Translations under genes and position numbers: made by a program
Source of the DNA: Anastatus disparis
Lineage: Eukaryota; Arthropoda; Insecta; Hymenoptera; Eupelmidae
NCBI GenBank assembly: GCA_017163975.1
Contig: JAFFSR010000227.1
Location: 434,001-498,000, forward strand
Direction: 5' to 3'
Length of the DNA stretch: 64,000 nucleotides
The notes under the pieces: model-generated
What the model saw: only the letters and a program-made list of their open reading frames with translations
Database searches by the model: none
Told to the model about the DNA's origin: nothing
Part shown: positions 1 to 13,008 of the stretch, piece after piece
Position numbering within the stretch: the stretch's first letter is position 1
How the letters are laid out: every line of letters begins with the position of its first letter

Positions 1-2578
1 ATTCTCTTTAGGTGGCAAATAGTGTGCCGGAAAAAGAATATCGAAAATGTGACTGTAAGTATGTGAAAGACAGCGAATAGTGACTGTAAGTGAAAAAAAG
101 GTTTAAATAAGTTAGGATTAATGATCGTATTGTAAATTAAATTTATACAGATAAAAGGTAGGAATATAAATGGAAGATATAAGTACCAGCTTAGAAAATT
201 TCTTTGTTTGGCAAACATCGTGCATAGTAGAGAATAAGCATAAATTAAGTTAAAAGATAGAAAAATGAATATATATGAGTATATAGTGTCATATAAGATT
301 AAAATTCAAGGAAAAAAAGACCACGGAAAATGTGACTTTTAAATAAGTGAAAAACTGTGAATAAGGACTATAAGTGAAATAAAAATTTAAATAGTTATAG
401 ATAATGATTGTACTAAAAATAAATTTTTACAGAAAAAAAGGTAGGAAGATAAATAATGTTAATGTTTGGTGCTATATGGTGAATTATCTAAAAATCGGCC
501 GATTCCCGTTCTTTGCCAAAACTTTCATATAGAATAATGTGACAGGACTAAAAAATTTTTTTCAAGTTACCTTATACTTCTTTGTGATAGAAACCACGAT
601 GAAATTATTAATAAGGTACCCTATTTGTTGACCAAAGAATTGTGAAATGTTAGAAAACGTAGCTCTGTTAGTTTCCACACGTTGAATCAGAAAAGGTATT
701 ATTATATATCATCCTTGAACCAAATTAAAAGTTTATTTCATTCCACTCAGAAGTGTTCGTTTTGCTTTAATAAAAAAGTATATTTACTTGTTTATAACTA
801 TTTTTATATTCATTATTAAGTATTGATAATTGGATCAATTCCACCCTAAAAAAAATAGTAAACTCCGTTAACTCGACATAACCGCTGTTAACGGGATGTC
901 GGAGTAGTCAGAATCGAAGTAATAAAAAGTATTTTCCATATTTTATCTCAATTTAATAAAAATATCAAAAAAATTTTTTTATTAAAAAAAATATACTTGG
1001 AATAATTTAAACGAAAATTTCAAAAGTTTAAAAAATAGAAAAAATAGAAGAAGTATCATATGAGTGAGCACTCAAAAGTCTTATAGTACCAAAGAATAAA
1101 ATAATAAAGAAATAAAAAGGGATGAAAGAAAAAAAGACGACGTGAAAAAAAATAGAATGAAAAGTATGATGCTACTTTACTCAATTCAGGTTTGAAAAAG
1201 TATATAATAAATAGCAGACAAAAAGAAAATAAAAATACGACAAGTGTATCAATAAAATACATTGCAGAAAAAGAAAAGAAATTTGAAAAATTGACAAAAT
1301 TTATGCGATTGCTATTCCTATTATAAAGTATAATAAATGAAAATGATATAATGCAGTAAGAAAAAATTAAGCGCAAAGAAAACTGTGAATAGTCAAAGTC
1401 AATGTAGTGTTAGAATTTATTATAAAAATGCAAATTCTAAATATTACAGGGTGTAAAAGATAAATTTCAAGAAATAAAAAAATAATTTATTTTTATTTAT
1501 TTTCTTGTATAAATAGGCTTTTTTTACCTCAGTCAGATTTCGCTCGAGCAAAGCAAGAGCGGCAATAAAGACGAGGGTAAAAAAATTTTGCCTCCGTATT
1601 TAACATTTTACTTTTTCAGATGAAGGGCTTCAAATTCAATCTAATTATAATAATAAAAATACAAATATTAAAATGGCAAGTTTATATCTGTAATATTACT
1701 TTTATTTTTACTTTTACGTTAATTATTCAAATTAAAGTTGTTTTATTTATTTAAATTTTGTTGAAGATTTTTATTTTCAATAATATTTTATATGGCCTTT
1801 TTTATACTCTATTTTTAACAGAGAAATTTTTGATTGATTCATTATTATCATCAAAATATAGTATTAAAATCGTATTAAAACTTGACCACACATTATTGAT
1901 TTCAGTATTTTTTCAAGTTTATTTTTTTTATAATTAAATTCCCACTTTTTTGTTATCTATAAAACTTAATTATAATGTTAAAGCCTTTTTTTTAGAGGTA
2001 CTATAACAGTTTTTTTTATAGTTGATTGTATTAAATTAGTTTTAATTATTGACAAAATACTTTTTACTTCTGAGATAGTGAAAAAGATTTTTTTTAAAGC
2101 TAACATGCCGTAATTTTACCTTTTTCAAGGTTTATTAAAGCTTCACGAAAATTATAATTAAAAATATTGAATTGATTGATCCTAGTTAAAATGTTTACAA
2201 TTTTATTAAATTAAAAAAATATTAGATGATTTTAATCTTGAAATATTGTTAATGTATAATTAATTATTTCTTCTAAAATTAATGAAAATAGCTCTCGGTA
2301 TAGCAATAAAAATTATTAAAAGTTTGCATAATTTTTCATTATAATATTAAATTATCTTCGTTTAAATTATGCAAATGTAGTTAAACATTCCAGCTCATTG
2401 TAATAACGAGTTAAACAACGATAATTTTAATAAATAAACTTTTTTTTCCCCTAAACTACTTATGTAAAGCATTAATAAATTATTTACTTATGCTGAATAA
2501 ATTGCTCGCCGGATGTAATGAACCAAAATTTCATGGTAAAATAAACGTCCTATTTTAGTGTTTTCAAAGCTTCAGGAA
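1..2578. other. AT-rich stretch without a supported gene
   Basis: No open frame here has coding character; the longest, on the minus strand at 1056-1376, is low-complexity Phe/Ser/Tyr. The visible structure is a decayed direct repeat (about 40-175 against 330-460) and a short hairpin near 1524-1591, whose T-rich arm ending in ACCTC pairs with GAGGGT followed by A's. It is intergenic or intronic DNA. Confidence 0.6.
40..460 (+). repeat. Degenerate direct repeat, two units about 285 bp apart
   Basis: The unit at about 40-175 contains in order GAAAATGTGACT, GACTGTAAGTGAAA, TTTAAATA, ATGAT.GTA, TTTTACAG or TTATACAG, and AAAGGTAGGAA. The same words recur in the same order at about 330-460. The copies are clearly diverged. 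No terminal repeats or coding potential are seen, so this is an old local duplication or a fragment of a dispersed repeat. Confidence 0.5.
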
Positions 2579-2958
2579 GGAGATGTAAAACGGTCACTAC
2601 ACCTGTATTCATAAATATTGTCTATTTTTCCATTTCGTTGCAAAATTTTCAGAAAACAAATGCATTAGCTAGTATTATTTATTATAAAGATCATTCAGTT
2701 TAATTTTTAAATAAATTCATTTATTAGTTTTTAAGAATTTTGGATTTTAATATTATATATTAAAATTTTTCGATATCGTATGAGAAATCCAAAATTCTTA
2801 AAAACTAATAAATGAATTTATTTAAAAATTTAACTGAATAATCCTCATGATAAATAATACAAGCTAACACATGTTGTTTTTCGAAAATTTTACAATATAT
2901 GTAGTGAAAAGATAGTCAATATTCATAAATACAAGTGTAGTGTCCGTTTTACATCTCC
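2579..2958. mobile_element. Foldback (MITE-like) element, 380 bp
   Basis: The left arm begins GGAGATGTAAAACGG and the right end is its exact reverse complement (2944-2958). The two arms, each about 170-190 bases, stay largely complementary to the centre near 2750-2790, including a long run that reads TTTAAATAAATTCATTTATT in the left arm. The whole unit could fold into one hairpin. It has no open reading frame. I could not define a convincing target-site duplication, so the transposon superfamily is not assigned. Confidence 0.75.
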
Positions 2959-5900
2959 AAGTCGTCTGTAGTTTTACAATAATTCATCTAAATCACGAAA
3001 TTTGTACACCTAATATTATGATTAAAAAAAATGTAATGTAGTTAAACCCAAAATTTTTTAAAATTAAATTTTTTTATTATTACTGCTACGGAAAGACTAA
3101 ACTCAAATTTATAATATTAGTGATTTTTTCAGATATTTGATGAAAATTTACATTTGGAAAATTTCTTCGCGTTAAAATAATCAAAAAGATTATTTTTTCT
3201 TTCTTTGAATTCACGATTCAGAATATTATTTAGAATAGAAACACTCATAAAGAGATAAAAAATAATCTACTAAAATTTAAAAATTATTACATATCATTTT
3301 CATATCTGAAGTTATGAATTATTTATTTAATATTTGAAAGTATACTTTAATTAAATTTTCTATGAAATAAATAAGCTTTTGTAAAATTACATTGAGCTTA
3401 AGAAAAGCTAGTGAAGTAGTGGTAAACAATTTGACTTTTAGAATCGTAAAACACATGATTTGATATGAAGAAAATGGGTCACGTTAAATCGGAGGATAAA
3501 TAAGTTTGGAAAATTTATGTAAAGATGTGCGTTGAATTTCAATCTTTACTGATATTTTATTTTCAATAAAAAATAAAAAATATTTAATATTTAATTAGAA
3601 TAAGAAAAAATTAAATTTTTTGATAATTTTATCAATAATGATAATAAAGTGTAAATTTTTTTCTAATAATTAATATAAATCAAAACATGATTGCATAATT
3701 AAAGTCAAACATAAACTTGAATAATAAATGTAGAATTTTAAAAAAAAATCTACTTTAACAAATGATTAAAATAAAATTATGATAAAAATAATTTGGCAAA
3801 TGGTTAAGGCAACGAATCGGCTAAAAAAAGGTATATAAGTATAATGAAGCATAAAAGAGAGCAAATCGCGCTTGCTAGAAGAAGACTCCTCTTTAATTTT
3901 TTCTTTATTTTTCCTCTTTTTATACTTCTTTATCGTATGTGTATATATAGGCGAGCGCGCGCGCAGCTTGATATTCGCGTGTGCTTTTCTTCCCTCAGCT
4001 ATGTAAGCTCAATTTTCCTTCTCGTTCTTTCGCGTGCTTATAGTGAGAGAGGGATCGATCAATATATAGGAGAAACGCCCGTCCGAGCTTCTAGCTTTAA
4101 TATTCCTCTCTTTTACTCTCGATTTTCTTTTTATCCTATCTATCCTTTATTTTCTTTCTCTTTTCCTTCCTTTTAACTCCTCTTCTTGTTTATCTTTTCT
4201 TACATGAATATCTATATGTTTAATCTTTTTTTATAAGTAACGCTTTTACTATAAGTATCTTTAAATTTTTTTAAATATTTTTACTTTATTTAATTACGCT
4301 GAGGATATTGTTTACAAAGTTTGAAGATTGATAAGGAAATATTTTTTTTTTTTTTGAGTTGTTAAATATTTTTTATTAAAAGTAAAACTCATTAATTATT
4401 CGTTTAAAAATAAGAATTATTTATATTTTATGTGTTGGCCTTGTTATGCTATTTTATTTATGATCAATCCTTTCAATAAATTCATATTTTCGTTTTGTTT
4501 CACAAAACATTGATCCGTTTGTTTTGATTCTTTCATCAAACTGTATATTTCCTCGTGACATTAATGCTTGATATATCTACTCTATTTTTGTTGTTTCAGA
4601 TAACTTATTTTCTTTTTCCAACTTTATATATATATTTTTTATCACTTTTAATCCAAAGATTAAATAATCATGATTCGTTTTCTTTGTCTTTACTTTATTT
4701 GGTTTTGCTCAATTCGTTGCTCACAAAAATTTATATTTATATTTAATTTTAATTTTACCTACACTCGCTATAGATTTCTTTCATTTACTATTTTCATTAT
4801 TAAAAACTTAAACTTTTTAATAAAATTTTAATTTTTTTAAGAAAAACTTTAAACTTTTCCGAAATGAAGATAATATTTTTGCTATGCATTAAATCAAAGG
4901 TTTTGCTTTAATAAAGTTAATCCGGCTATGAAACACATGTTTTAACAAGAAAATGTTTTAAAGAAAAATAATTTAATATTTCCAGGTCTATCCATGGATA
5001 TACATGATCAAAACTGTCTAACTATAATATGCAATTAGTGGCAAAATGGATATAATCACCATATATGCAACTTTACCATATATTTATAGAAAGCCTTTTA
5101 CTAATGATTCCAAGAATTTATGTTATATATATTATTCAATTATTTTGCGTTATATGAATAGAATTTTATTTTTTTTTAATTCCAATCAAATGTAAGATTT
5201 TTATGCATGTCTTGTGATTCTTAAAAATATTGTCTTTCATTTTAAAATTCTTTTTTATTATTTTCAAATTTTTAATTTAATCAAATTTTATTTGAAAAAT
5301 AATTAATTTCTTCTTAAAATGCTAATATTTTAAAAAATAAAAATTTTCTAAATAAAAAATTACTTATTGCAATTTTTATAAAATAATTGTTAAAAATTTA
5401 ATGAAATTTTTATATAATATACTAAAAAAAATAAATTTATATATTTTGTAGTTTTATTAAAATGTATAAATTTCAAAAATATTTTTTAGAGTGGAAAGAA
5501 TTTAAGAGATTCAACGTCAATCTATATTTTTTTTACATTTTAAAAAGAAGCTTTAGCAAAGAATATAAAGTGCAGATTTTACGAAGCTTAAGAGGTACAA
5601 AAGATTTTACTTTTTTTACAAATCTTATTATTTTAAATATAATAAAAAAACGAGATTCAGTTTCTTACACTGATTAAAATTGAAAAATTGTTTTAAAACA
5701 GAAGCTAAGCACTCTTCATATGGTAATATTGAAGTTTATTAGAATAAAAATTTAACATTATAAATAGTCATTCAAAAAGTTACAGATACTTTTTTACTCC
5801 TTTTGTTATTCAAACTTTTCTCTTAAATGCATTCAAAAATTACTTTAAAATTTAAAAAAAATGTTGAAAAATAAAAATTTTTTATTAATAAATATTAATA

Positions 5901-6030
5901 GATTAAAATTTGAATAAAAAAGAATACAAAAAACTTTCGATGCATTGGCCAATCCTTAAGGTTTTTCTAAGAGGAAATTTAAAATGACAGAAGGGTAAAG
6001 CAGGTATCTGTATCGGTATATGGCAGCATC
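2959..6030. other. AT-rich stretch without a supported gene
   Basis: Nothing here has the codon character or splice structure of a gene. A pyrimidine-rich, GC-richer patch lies at about 3841-4190, with a short alternating CG run near 3954-3961. It carries a 110-codon open frame that translates to low-complexity Phe/Ser/Arg sequence. The patch could be a transcribed untranslated exon or a regulatory region, but the sequence does not decide this. Confidence 0.5.
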
Positions 6031-6033
6031 TTA

Positions 6034-6193
6034 CAAGGAGAGTACCCCACCTTTGGGAAACGGATCCAGCTGAAACTGCAGGATATGATTTTTTGATGAA
6101 AAAAAATGAATCCGTGTTTTTTCTTTTCTTTGCCCCATTGATATTTTGCAGTTTCAGCCAAATCCATTTCCCGAAGCTGGGGTACTCTCCTTG
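6034..6193. mobile_element. Short MITE, 160 bp, TTA target-site duplication
   Basis: The terminal inverted repeat starts CAAGGAGAGTACCCCA and continues, imperfectly, for about 45 bases at each end. Both sides are flanked by TTA (6031-6033 and 6194-6196). A 3-bp TTA duplication is the signature of PIF/Harbinger-type elements, so this is probably a non-autonomous Tourist-like MITE. It shares its first ten terminal bases with larger foldback elements at 11253, 18361 and 20423. Confidence 0.8.
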
Positions 6194-6196
6194 TTA

Positions 6197-9100
6197 GTAT
6201 ATTTAACGTCCTACATAATCAAATGATTATATCAACAATTTAAAAGTTTCATTTTTTACATTACTTTTAAGGTATTATTTTCTTTGTTTATTTTAGTTAT
6301 GATTTAATTAATTTAAAAGCATTTTTTAACTATTCTTTTAGGCTCATATAGCTTGAATAAATTTTTTTATTTGCATAAAAATTTTGCGATAGCAGTAACG
6401 TAGTTACATTAATTTAATTTAAATGTTGCAACGTTCCCAACCAAATTGATAAGAAATTTATTTTTTAACTAAATCTTTATATAATTTAGACAAATAATAA
6501 AAAGTTTCATAATGAATAATAAAAATCAATATAAAGATCTAAAATGTTAAATTTTACTAATCGCCACATATAAGAGCTCGAAAAATTAGCACGAAAACTA
6601 TGGTAATCTAGAAGCAAAATTACTTGTATTAGATTGTTTTTAAATTTTATTTTTATAAATAAAAAAAGTAGTAGTTAATTATTTTTCCAAGATATTTAAA
6701 GAAAAATTCTAATGATATTAAATAATTTTGACTATTGTGTCTAGATGATTTCGATGGAATTCTAATACGAAATTTATCCTGAAATTAATCACAAGTTACG
6801 TTGAATTTTATTTGATCGGTAATTTTAATAAGTCGTTATTTTTACTTAGACACTTTTAGAATTTCTTATGTTATTTCTTTTGTTTTTCTTATGTTGTTTT
6901 GCAAATGTTTTTTCGCATTTTAAATCAATTATTGCAAGTATTTAATAAATAACACCAACTAACTTGTAAATCAGAGCAAAGAACATCAGGTACGACTAAT
7001 ATATCCCGCAATTGCTAAGAATATAATAATTTTGCTCATAGATTTTCTCTCCGTTTAACATATATATCGAGAACATTATAAACGCAAAATTTAAAAACCG
7101 AAAAAGTTATTATTTTTTAAATCATTTTTTTTTCATCTTTAGGTACAACGAAATTCATAAATATCATGTGTAAATCATAAAAATATAACTATTTTACTAT
7201 CTTTTCTATGAAAGGATAAAATTTTTTTAAATTAATTATTTTTATCGAAATCCCAGTGAAAATTTAATTAAAAAAAAGTACATTTTTTTTTTTTCAAATT
7301 CTAAACTCTATCGCGAAGAAATGGAAAAAAGCTATCTAACAAAAGCTCTCCGTAACAGAGTCATCGTCGTACGTAGCGCGTACTAGTAGAATTATTTTTT
7401 CTACGCGAATTAGCCGTCTCTGTGTCTAAGAGAGTTTGTTACGGCGCAAACTCGGTAAATTTCTTCCTCCACTCTCTTTATAGCCTCTCTCGCTCTTTCT
7501 CCATATCTACAGTACTAAGAGCATAGCCACAGGAGGGATGTCAAAATTCTTTGTCTCTCTCGCTCGCTAGTGAGAAACCCCCGGCCCCGGCCCCGGCCAG
7601 CGTACATCACAGGGCGGCGGTACATACAAGAAGCGAAAAATTTTCAGTTGCTCGCCGCGAGCCATACAGGCTATTTCAACCTGCGCAATTCCAACTTCCT
7701 TTATTAATATACAGAAAAATTTAATTTAACTTCTTCTATAGCTATCTAAACTTCTAACTAGTTGCGTTATAACATTCGTGTGCGCGCTTTACAAGTAGTT
7801 TCCTCTTTACTCAGCTGTCTTACTGGATTCTTTCTGTTACTACTTAAGCAAAACAAAGTGTCTTTGCTTTTACTGTATTATCTGTTTTTATTGCGACGTA
7901 AAGGTTAAATTCCTAATAAATGGATAAATTTAAAAGTGTATTTAAAAAAAAAATTCTAATGCTAGAGTGATAACTCGTGCGTATTGTAATTATCAATTGA
8001 AAATAAAAATAAAATAAAAAATATATTATATATTGGAAAAAATAATATAATATAGGTTGATTAGTATAATTTAATTGTCAAGAGCGAAATAGAAAGAGAA
8101 GAGGTTGGCTCTTCCCTTGGCAAAGTTGAAAACGCATAGGTGTATATATGTAGTGAGTGCTAATGCTTAGAATACGTATGCGCACGAGGAAAATTATCCT
8201 TCTAAAAGTGAAGACCTTGCGTGCGCGACAATGTCTCTGGGCATACAATTATTCTACACCTAACACCTTTTCAAAAGCTTTCTTTTTTCTTATACTTTTT
8301 TTTATTTATTTTCATTCTCTTTTCCAATTACTTTCTTCTTTTTTTCTCTCTGTCATTCCTTCTTTTGCTATTGTTTAGAAAAACTATATTAACAAGTCAA
8401 ATGATCTTTAATAAGGCATGATTTTTTTTATGCTGAAGTGATAGTATTAAATTTTACGATCCTGCTAAACTTAATGTGGCTATTTATTCAAGTTTTCCTG
8501 TCGATTTTAAATCACTTATACATTTACTTTATTTATCATGTAAATAATCTTTTAAAAATACTTTTTTATTCTAACTTCATTTTATATTTATTTATCTTTT
8601 TAAAAAATTCTTCAAAATTCGTGATTGCATAATAATATTTAAATCAATAAATTTATGAGCTTAACTATTTTTCATATTGCAAAAATAAAACTATTATTTT
8701 AACCTATTGATAAAATATTTTATTAAGAATCAGATTTAAGAAAACTTTAAAGTTATACACGTTAAGTTATTTAATGCATATTCAGAAAAATTCTTATGCA
8801 AAAAAATTTTAAAAAATTAAAAATACTTTGTAATATGATATATAGCTATGACGTTAAACTTTGCCATTGTTACATTATTAATGTCTTGTAAAGTATGTTT
8901 TTTATTTCTTTTTACTTTGCTCTTATGTGTATAAAATATCTAAAGGATCAAAGTAAAATCATAATTTTATTTAGAATTTAATAATAATAGTAGTAATGAT
9001 TGTGACTGATAATTTAGGATTTAAAATTAAAATACTTATGTTGGAATAAATATTTAATGAATTTTAAAATACTTTAGACAAAAAGAAATAGTATGCATAT

Positions 9101-11249
9101 ATATTCTTTAAAACTATTGAATTAAAAGATATTCGTATTTTCTTAAAAATATTATTTTTCAATATCAGTTACATCCATCTTCAATCTGTTTGGCACTATA
9201 AACTATACCTTTTTTCTATCGTCTTAATTTTCTTGTCTTTCAAAAGTTTTGGAAAGCTTCCATAATTTTTTCTATTCCATTAAATGCTAAAATTTCTAAA
9301 TATTTATATCAATACAATTAACAGTAGCAATAAATATTAAGAATTGTATAATATATTGGCTTCTCATAAGTATATAAATAATAGTTTTTTATTCTAAATA
9401 AAAATGAATTTTTATTAGTTATTACAAATCTAATGAATTATCAAATTGTAGAAACGAAAAATGAGCCAGCTTCCATAGAAAGTGATAATTTTTCTCTAAA
9501 CAAAAAACATTTAATCCCAAGCAATCAAAAAGGATTTTTATCTCCTTATTATTCAGTGGACTCTCTTGTTTTTCACTTGAATTTTCAACGTGGAAAATAA
9601 AGCAAAAGAGGAAAAGAAAGAAATAAAATTTTGATTTTGTGCGCGGGTGATCTCTATTCATGGGATGTAAATTGTCAATATTATGTACACACATACTGTA
9701 TAATGTAGTAATCTCTTTGCATTGTCGAAAAAACTAAATAAACAAATGGGGATGATGACACGACGTATAAGTCGAGAAGAAGTAAATGTCGTTCAAAGCA
9801 TCAGCTACCCAAGGGGCTGTTTTAGATTATTTTCTACGAGAAGCGACGCTTAAAACTACATTGTGAGTACTGCTTTACTTTCCAAACTTTCAATATACCT
9901 TTAAAACCTTACCGTTATTGTTATAACATCTTTGATATTATGAGCCATAAGAGGCTACGTTTAAACAAGAAAACATAAAAATTTTTTTTTAAATATCTAA
10001 TACAATGCGTATTAATTAACTTATCACAACCATAATTAGAATAATCATATATAAGTATAATAGTTAATTCGAAAAAAATTTTTTAAACTAATTTTCGATA
10101 AATTAGCCTTTTTTTGTTAAAGTATATCATGTTCAAGTCTATAGAAAAAATTTAATTAAGTGTTAAAAGGACTTATCAACATTAATTACTTTCCACGATC
10201 TAATGCTATTTTCACTGGATGATGTGAAAAGTGCAATAAAAAAATATCGCTCTATATTAATATGTACGTACCAAAAATTAAAATTAAATAAAGTGCTATT
10301 GACATCTCAAACTACTCAACTTTTGTGTTTAAATTATTTTTCTATAATAATAAAAGGACTATTAGATAATTTTCTAATAAAATTTTTTAATCGATTTTTA
10401 TACTATTATCGAGTTTATATTTTATATTTATTTATCCATATTGAAATAATAATAATTTTTTTATTGAAATGAAATATTTTAAACTGTTAAATGTTGATTT
10501 GAAAGCAAAAAAATAAATAAAATCTTTTGTTTAAATTCGTTAATTCTTTGCTATATATTCTTGTGGTTAATTAAAAAAATAAATTTTAAGTAACATGATA
10601 AAAAAATTTATTAGTCGATGATTAAAACAAATTACAGTAAGATAATATAGCAGATTATTTGAAAAATAAATATATGTGGAAAATTGATGAAATTAACAAA
10701 AAATTAGAGGCTTTTTTTATTTTATAAATAAATTCTATATATACTAATTAATAATTATTTTTTCAAAGATAATTAACTTAAAATATTGCTATTGCAATAA
10801 CTTAAGTATGATTCTAATTTTAATAATTTTTCTGAAATAGATGCTTGGTAAATAAATTTTATAAAAAAACATTAAAGTATAACACAATGACTAGCGTTTA
10901 AAATGAATTGATGTAATAGCAATTTAAGATTTCAGAAATACTATAATAATAAAGTAATTATTCAACTATTCATTTTTGAATTGTCAAACAAACAAACATT
11001 TTATATGCATATTAAAATGTTAAATAGTAGCGAGTATTTAAAATAATATTATAAAAAGCAGCAATTAATTTTATCCACAAGTTCATTAAAAATCAAGTTA
11101 GTATGATAGGCAAATAAGTACGTTAACGTATGCTCACACATAATATGGTTAAAGGAAATATTAATATTTTTTATCATGCTACTAACAAAATATTTTCTCG
11201 ATAAATATACAGCATTTAAAAATTTTTTTATACAATTTTTTATACAAAC
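6197..11249. other. AT-rich stretch; GC-richer, promoter-like patch at about 7320-7680
   Basis: No supported gene. The patch at 7320-7680 differs from its surroundings: it has CpG-containing words, a GGCCCC tandem near 7582-7597 and a TTTTCAGTTG initiator-like word near 7640. It could be a promoter or 5' untranslated exon, for example of rdgB, whose 5' UTR is spliced, but nothing connects the two. The remaining open frames (8157, 8221, 9422, 10203) are AT-rich noise. Confidence 0.4.
7350..7444. repeat. Nested inverted repeat in the GC-rich patch
   Basis: An outer arm CCGTAACA (7350-7357) pairs with TGTTACGG (7437-7444). Inside it, CGCGTA, followed by a second run ending TAGAA, faces TTCTACGCG near 7400-7408. 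The unit could extrude as a two-level hairpin. It sits in the promoter-like patch. No family is recognised. Confidence 0.45.
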
Positions 11250-11252
11250 TTA

Positions 11253-11902
11253 CAAGGAGAATGTTTCACTTTTGGGTCACCGATTTTGCTCAAATTTTGG
11301 GAATGTTTTCTAGATGCACGAACATGAAGAAAGCCAAAATTTTAGAGGCAAACGCTCAATATTTCCCTAGTTACAGGCAATTGAAGAAATTCATTAAAAA
11401 AGATTTTCAAACGTTTATAGTTCCTCAGCATTGTTAGTTAGAAGCTTATACCTTTTTTTAAATAAAAGCTGAGCTAGCTGAAATAGCACCTATAACATAT
11501 CAAAATATTATTTTTTCCCAAAGCTAGAGTGTAATAAAGATTGGACTCAATTGCAGTTTTTATTATTAATTAATGTTTTGAATAGAACATTCAGGTCCAG
11601 TCTTTATTACGCTTCAACTTTGGAAAAAAATAATATTTTGAGATGCTATAGGAGCTATTTCGAAAGGATTTGAGCTCAGCTTTTATTTAAAAAAAGGTAC
11701 AAGCTTGTAGCTAACAATGGTGAGGAACTATAAGCGTTTGAAAATCTAGTAACTTTTTTAGTGATTTTCTACAATTTCCTATAACTAGGGAAATATTAAG
11801 CGTTGGCCTCTAAAATTTTGGCTTTCTTCGTGTTTCTGCATCCAGAAAACATTCCTAAAATTTGAGCAAGATCGGTGACTCGAGAGTGAAACACTCTCCT
11901 TG
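11253..11902. mobile_element. Foldback element, 650 bp, TTA target-site duplication
   Basis: The ends are CAAGGAG and CTCCTTG, flanked by TTA on both sides (11250-11252, 11903-11905). The two halves are inverted copies of each other: words such as TTCACTTTTGGGTCACCGAT, CAGGTCCAGTCTTTATTAC and GCTTATA.CTTTTTTTAAA recur in reverse complement, converging on a centre near 11575. There is no coding capacity. It shares long stretches with the element at 20423 and termini with 6034 and 18361, so it belongs to one PIF/Harbinger-like non-autonomous group. Confidence 0.85.
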
Positions 11903-12075
11903 TTAGACTATAAATTTATTTTTCAGAAAAATAAACGTAATGCTATTTTTTTTAATTCATTTTTTTTTCACAAATTAGATTTCAGTTTGAATAAATGATA
12001 ATTGAAAAAAACAAAGTATTTATTAGAACTTAAAATTTTAAGCTTTACTTTTAGCATAAATAAGAAAAAATTCTA

Positions 12076-12361
12076 CACTGAGAAAAATTTTCTTGTAAAA
12101 ATTACAAGGGAGAATGGTAACGATGGCACTATTTACGATAGTCATTATTACGATAGAATTTTTTTTAAATAGTAACCGTGGGACACGTACTTTATTTGTT
12201 TAAAAATTATTATTTTAAATAGTAAAAATTCTAAATTTTAACTATTTTTATTATTTAAAATAGCATTTTTATACAAATAAAGTAATATCCCTTGGTTATT
12301 ATCTAAAATAGTAATTTCTTTAATGAAATTTTTAATTTTTACGATAGAATTTTTCTCCGTG
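12076..12361. mobile_element. MITE with TA target-site duplication, 286 bp
   Basis: Terminal inverted repeats read CACTGAGAAAAATT on the left and, in reverse complement, CACGGAGAAAAATT on the right. Both are flanked by TA (12074-12075, 12362-12363), the hallmark of Tc1/mariner-type insertion. The interior has recurring ATAGTAA/TTACTAT-type words around a palindromic middle and no open reading frame. It is a non-autonomous element; the parent transposon is not in the window. Confidence 0.7.
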
Positions 12362-12789
12362 TAAGGTTTATAAAAGAAAATTTCTACGTAATTATATTAT
12401 TTAAACGTAATTATAGAAATTTGTAAATACATCAAAATTTTATAGTTATAAAGAGAATAATAAAATTTTGATTTTACAAAAGATTCATAAGTTAAATTTT
12501 GTTTCTAAATAAATAGAAATAACGATATTTTTACCCTGCTTATTTATGTCAAAATTTCAGCATACTTCCTGATACGTATCTAACTTGTAATATTTAGTAC
12601 TTTAAAAAAAAAAAACTAAATTTTCACAAAATTTTAGAACATTTTTTGCAATTAATAGTAAAAAAATTTACTAAGACGTTTTTTTATACTACAATATCAC
12701 TGAAAAGATTTAGAAATATTTATTTAGTAATAAAACTCTTTGAACATATCTGTTCATCAGTTAAACATTTTTATTAAGTTATAAAATAG

Positions 12790-12918
12790 TATATTATTCA
12801 CCTACGGAGTAAAAACGAAAAATGTCTTAAATCGTATGTTAAATGTCACCCGAGCCGAAGGCGAGGGTGACAAACATACGATTTAAAGGATTTTTCATTT
12901 ACTCCCGTGGAGAATATA
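12790..12918. repeat. Imperfect hairpin with the CCCGAGCCGAAGGCGAGGG core
   Basis: Arms of about 55 bases pair around a centre at 12849-12867. The left arm carries GGAGTAAAAACGAAAAATG and AAATCGTATGTT; the right arm carries their complements. The 19-base core is shared exactly with the hairpin at 14698. It directly abuts a second hairpin at 12925, and the pair recurs in reverse orientation near 21829-21975, so the two form one composite repeat. Confidence 0.75.
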
Positions 12919-12924
12919 CGATTT

Positions 12925-13008
12925 TTTTACACAGGCAGCGTACAGTGGGTACCTTACTTTTCGCTAGAAGGGAGTAAAGTACCCACTGTACGCGCCCTGT
13001 GTAAAAAA
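12925..13008. repeat. Hairpin repeat: TTACACAGGGCGCGTACAGT arms
   Basis: The left arm (TTTTTTTACACAGGCAGCGT, then ACAGTGGGTAC) is complementary over about 37 bases to the right arm, which ends in GCGCCCTGTGTAAAAAAA, around a short loop near 12963-12970. Partial copies occur at 21829-21890 and 31790-31857. The unit has no coding capacity and behaves as a dispersed foldback repeat. Confidence 0.8.

Noticed and set aside
1056..1376. 106-codon minus-strand frame rich in Phe, Ser and Tyr
   Set aside because: It is the reverse reading of A-rich DNA; no codon structure or homologue.
3844..4176. 110-codon plus-strand open frame
   Set aside because: Low-complexity Phe/Ser/Arg product from a pyrimidine-rich patch, with no domain and no splice partner; better explained by composition.
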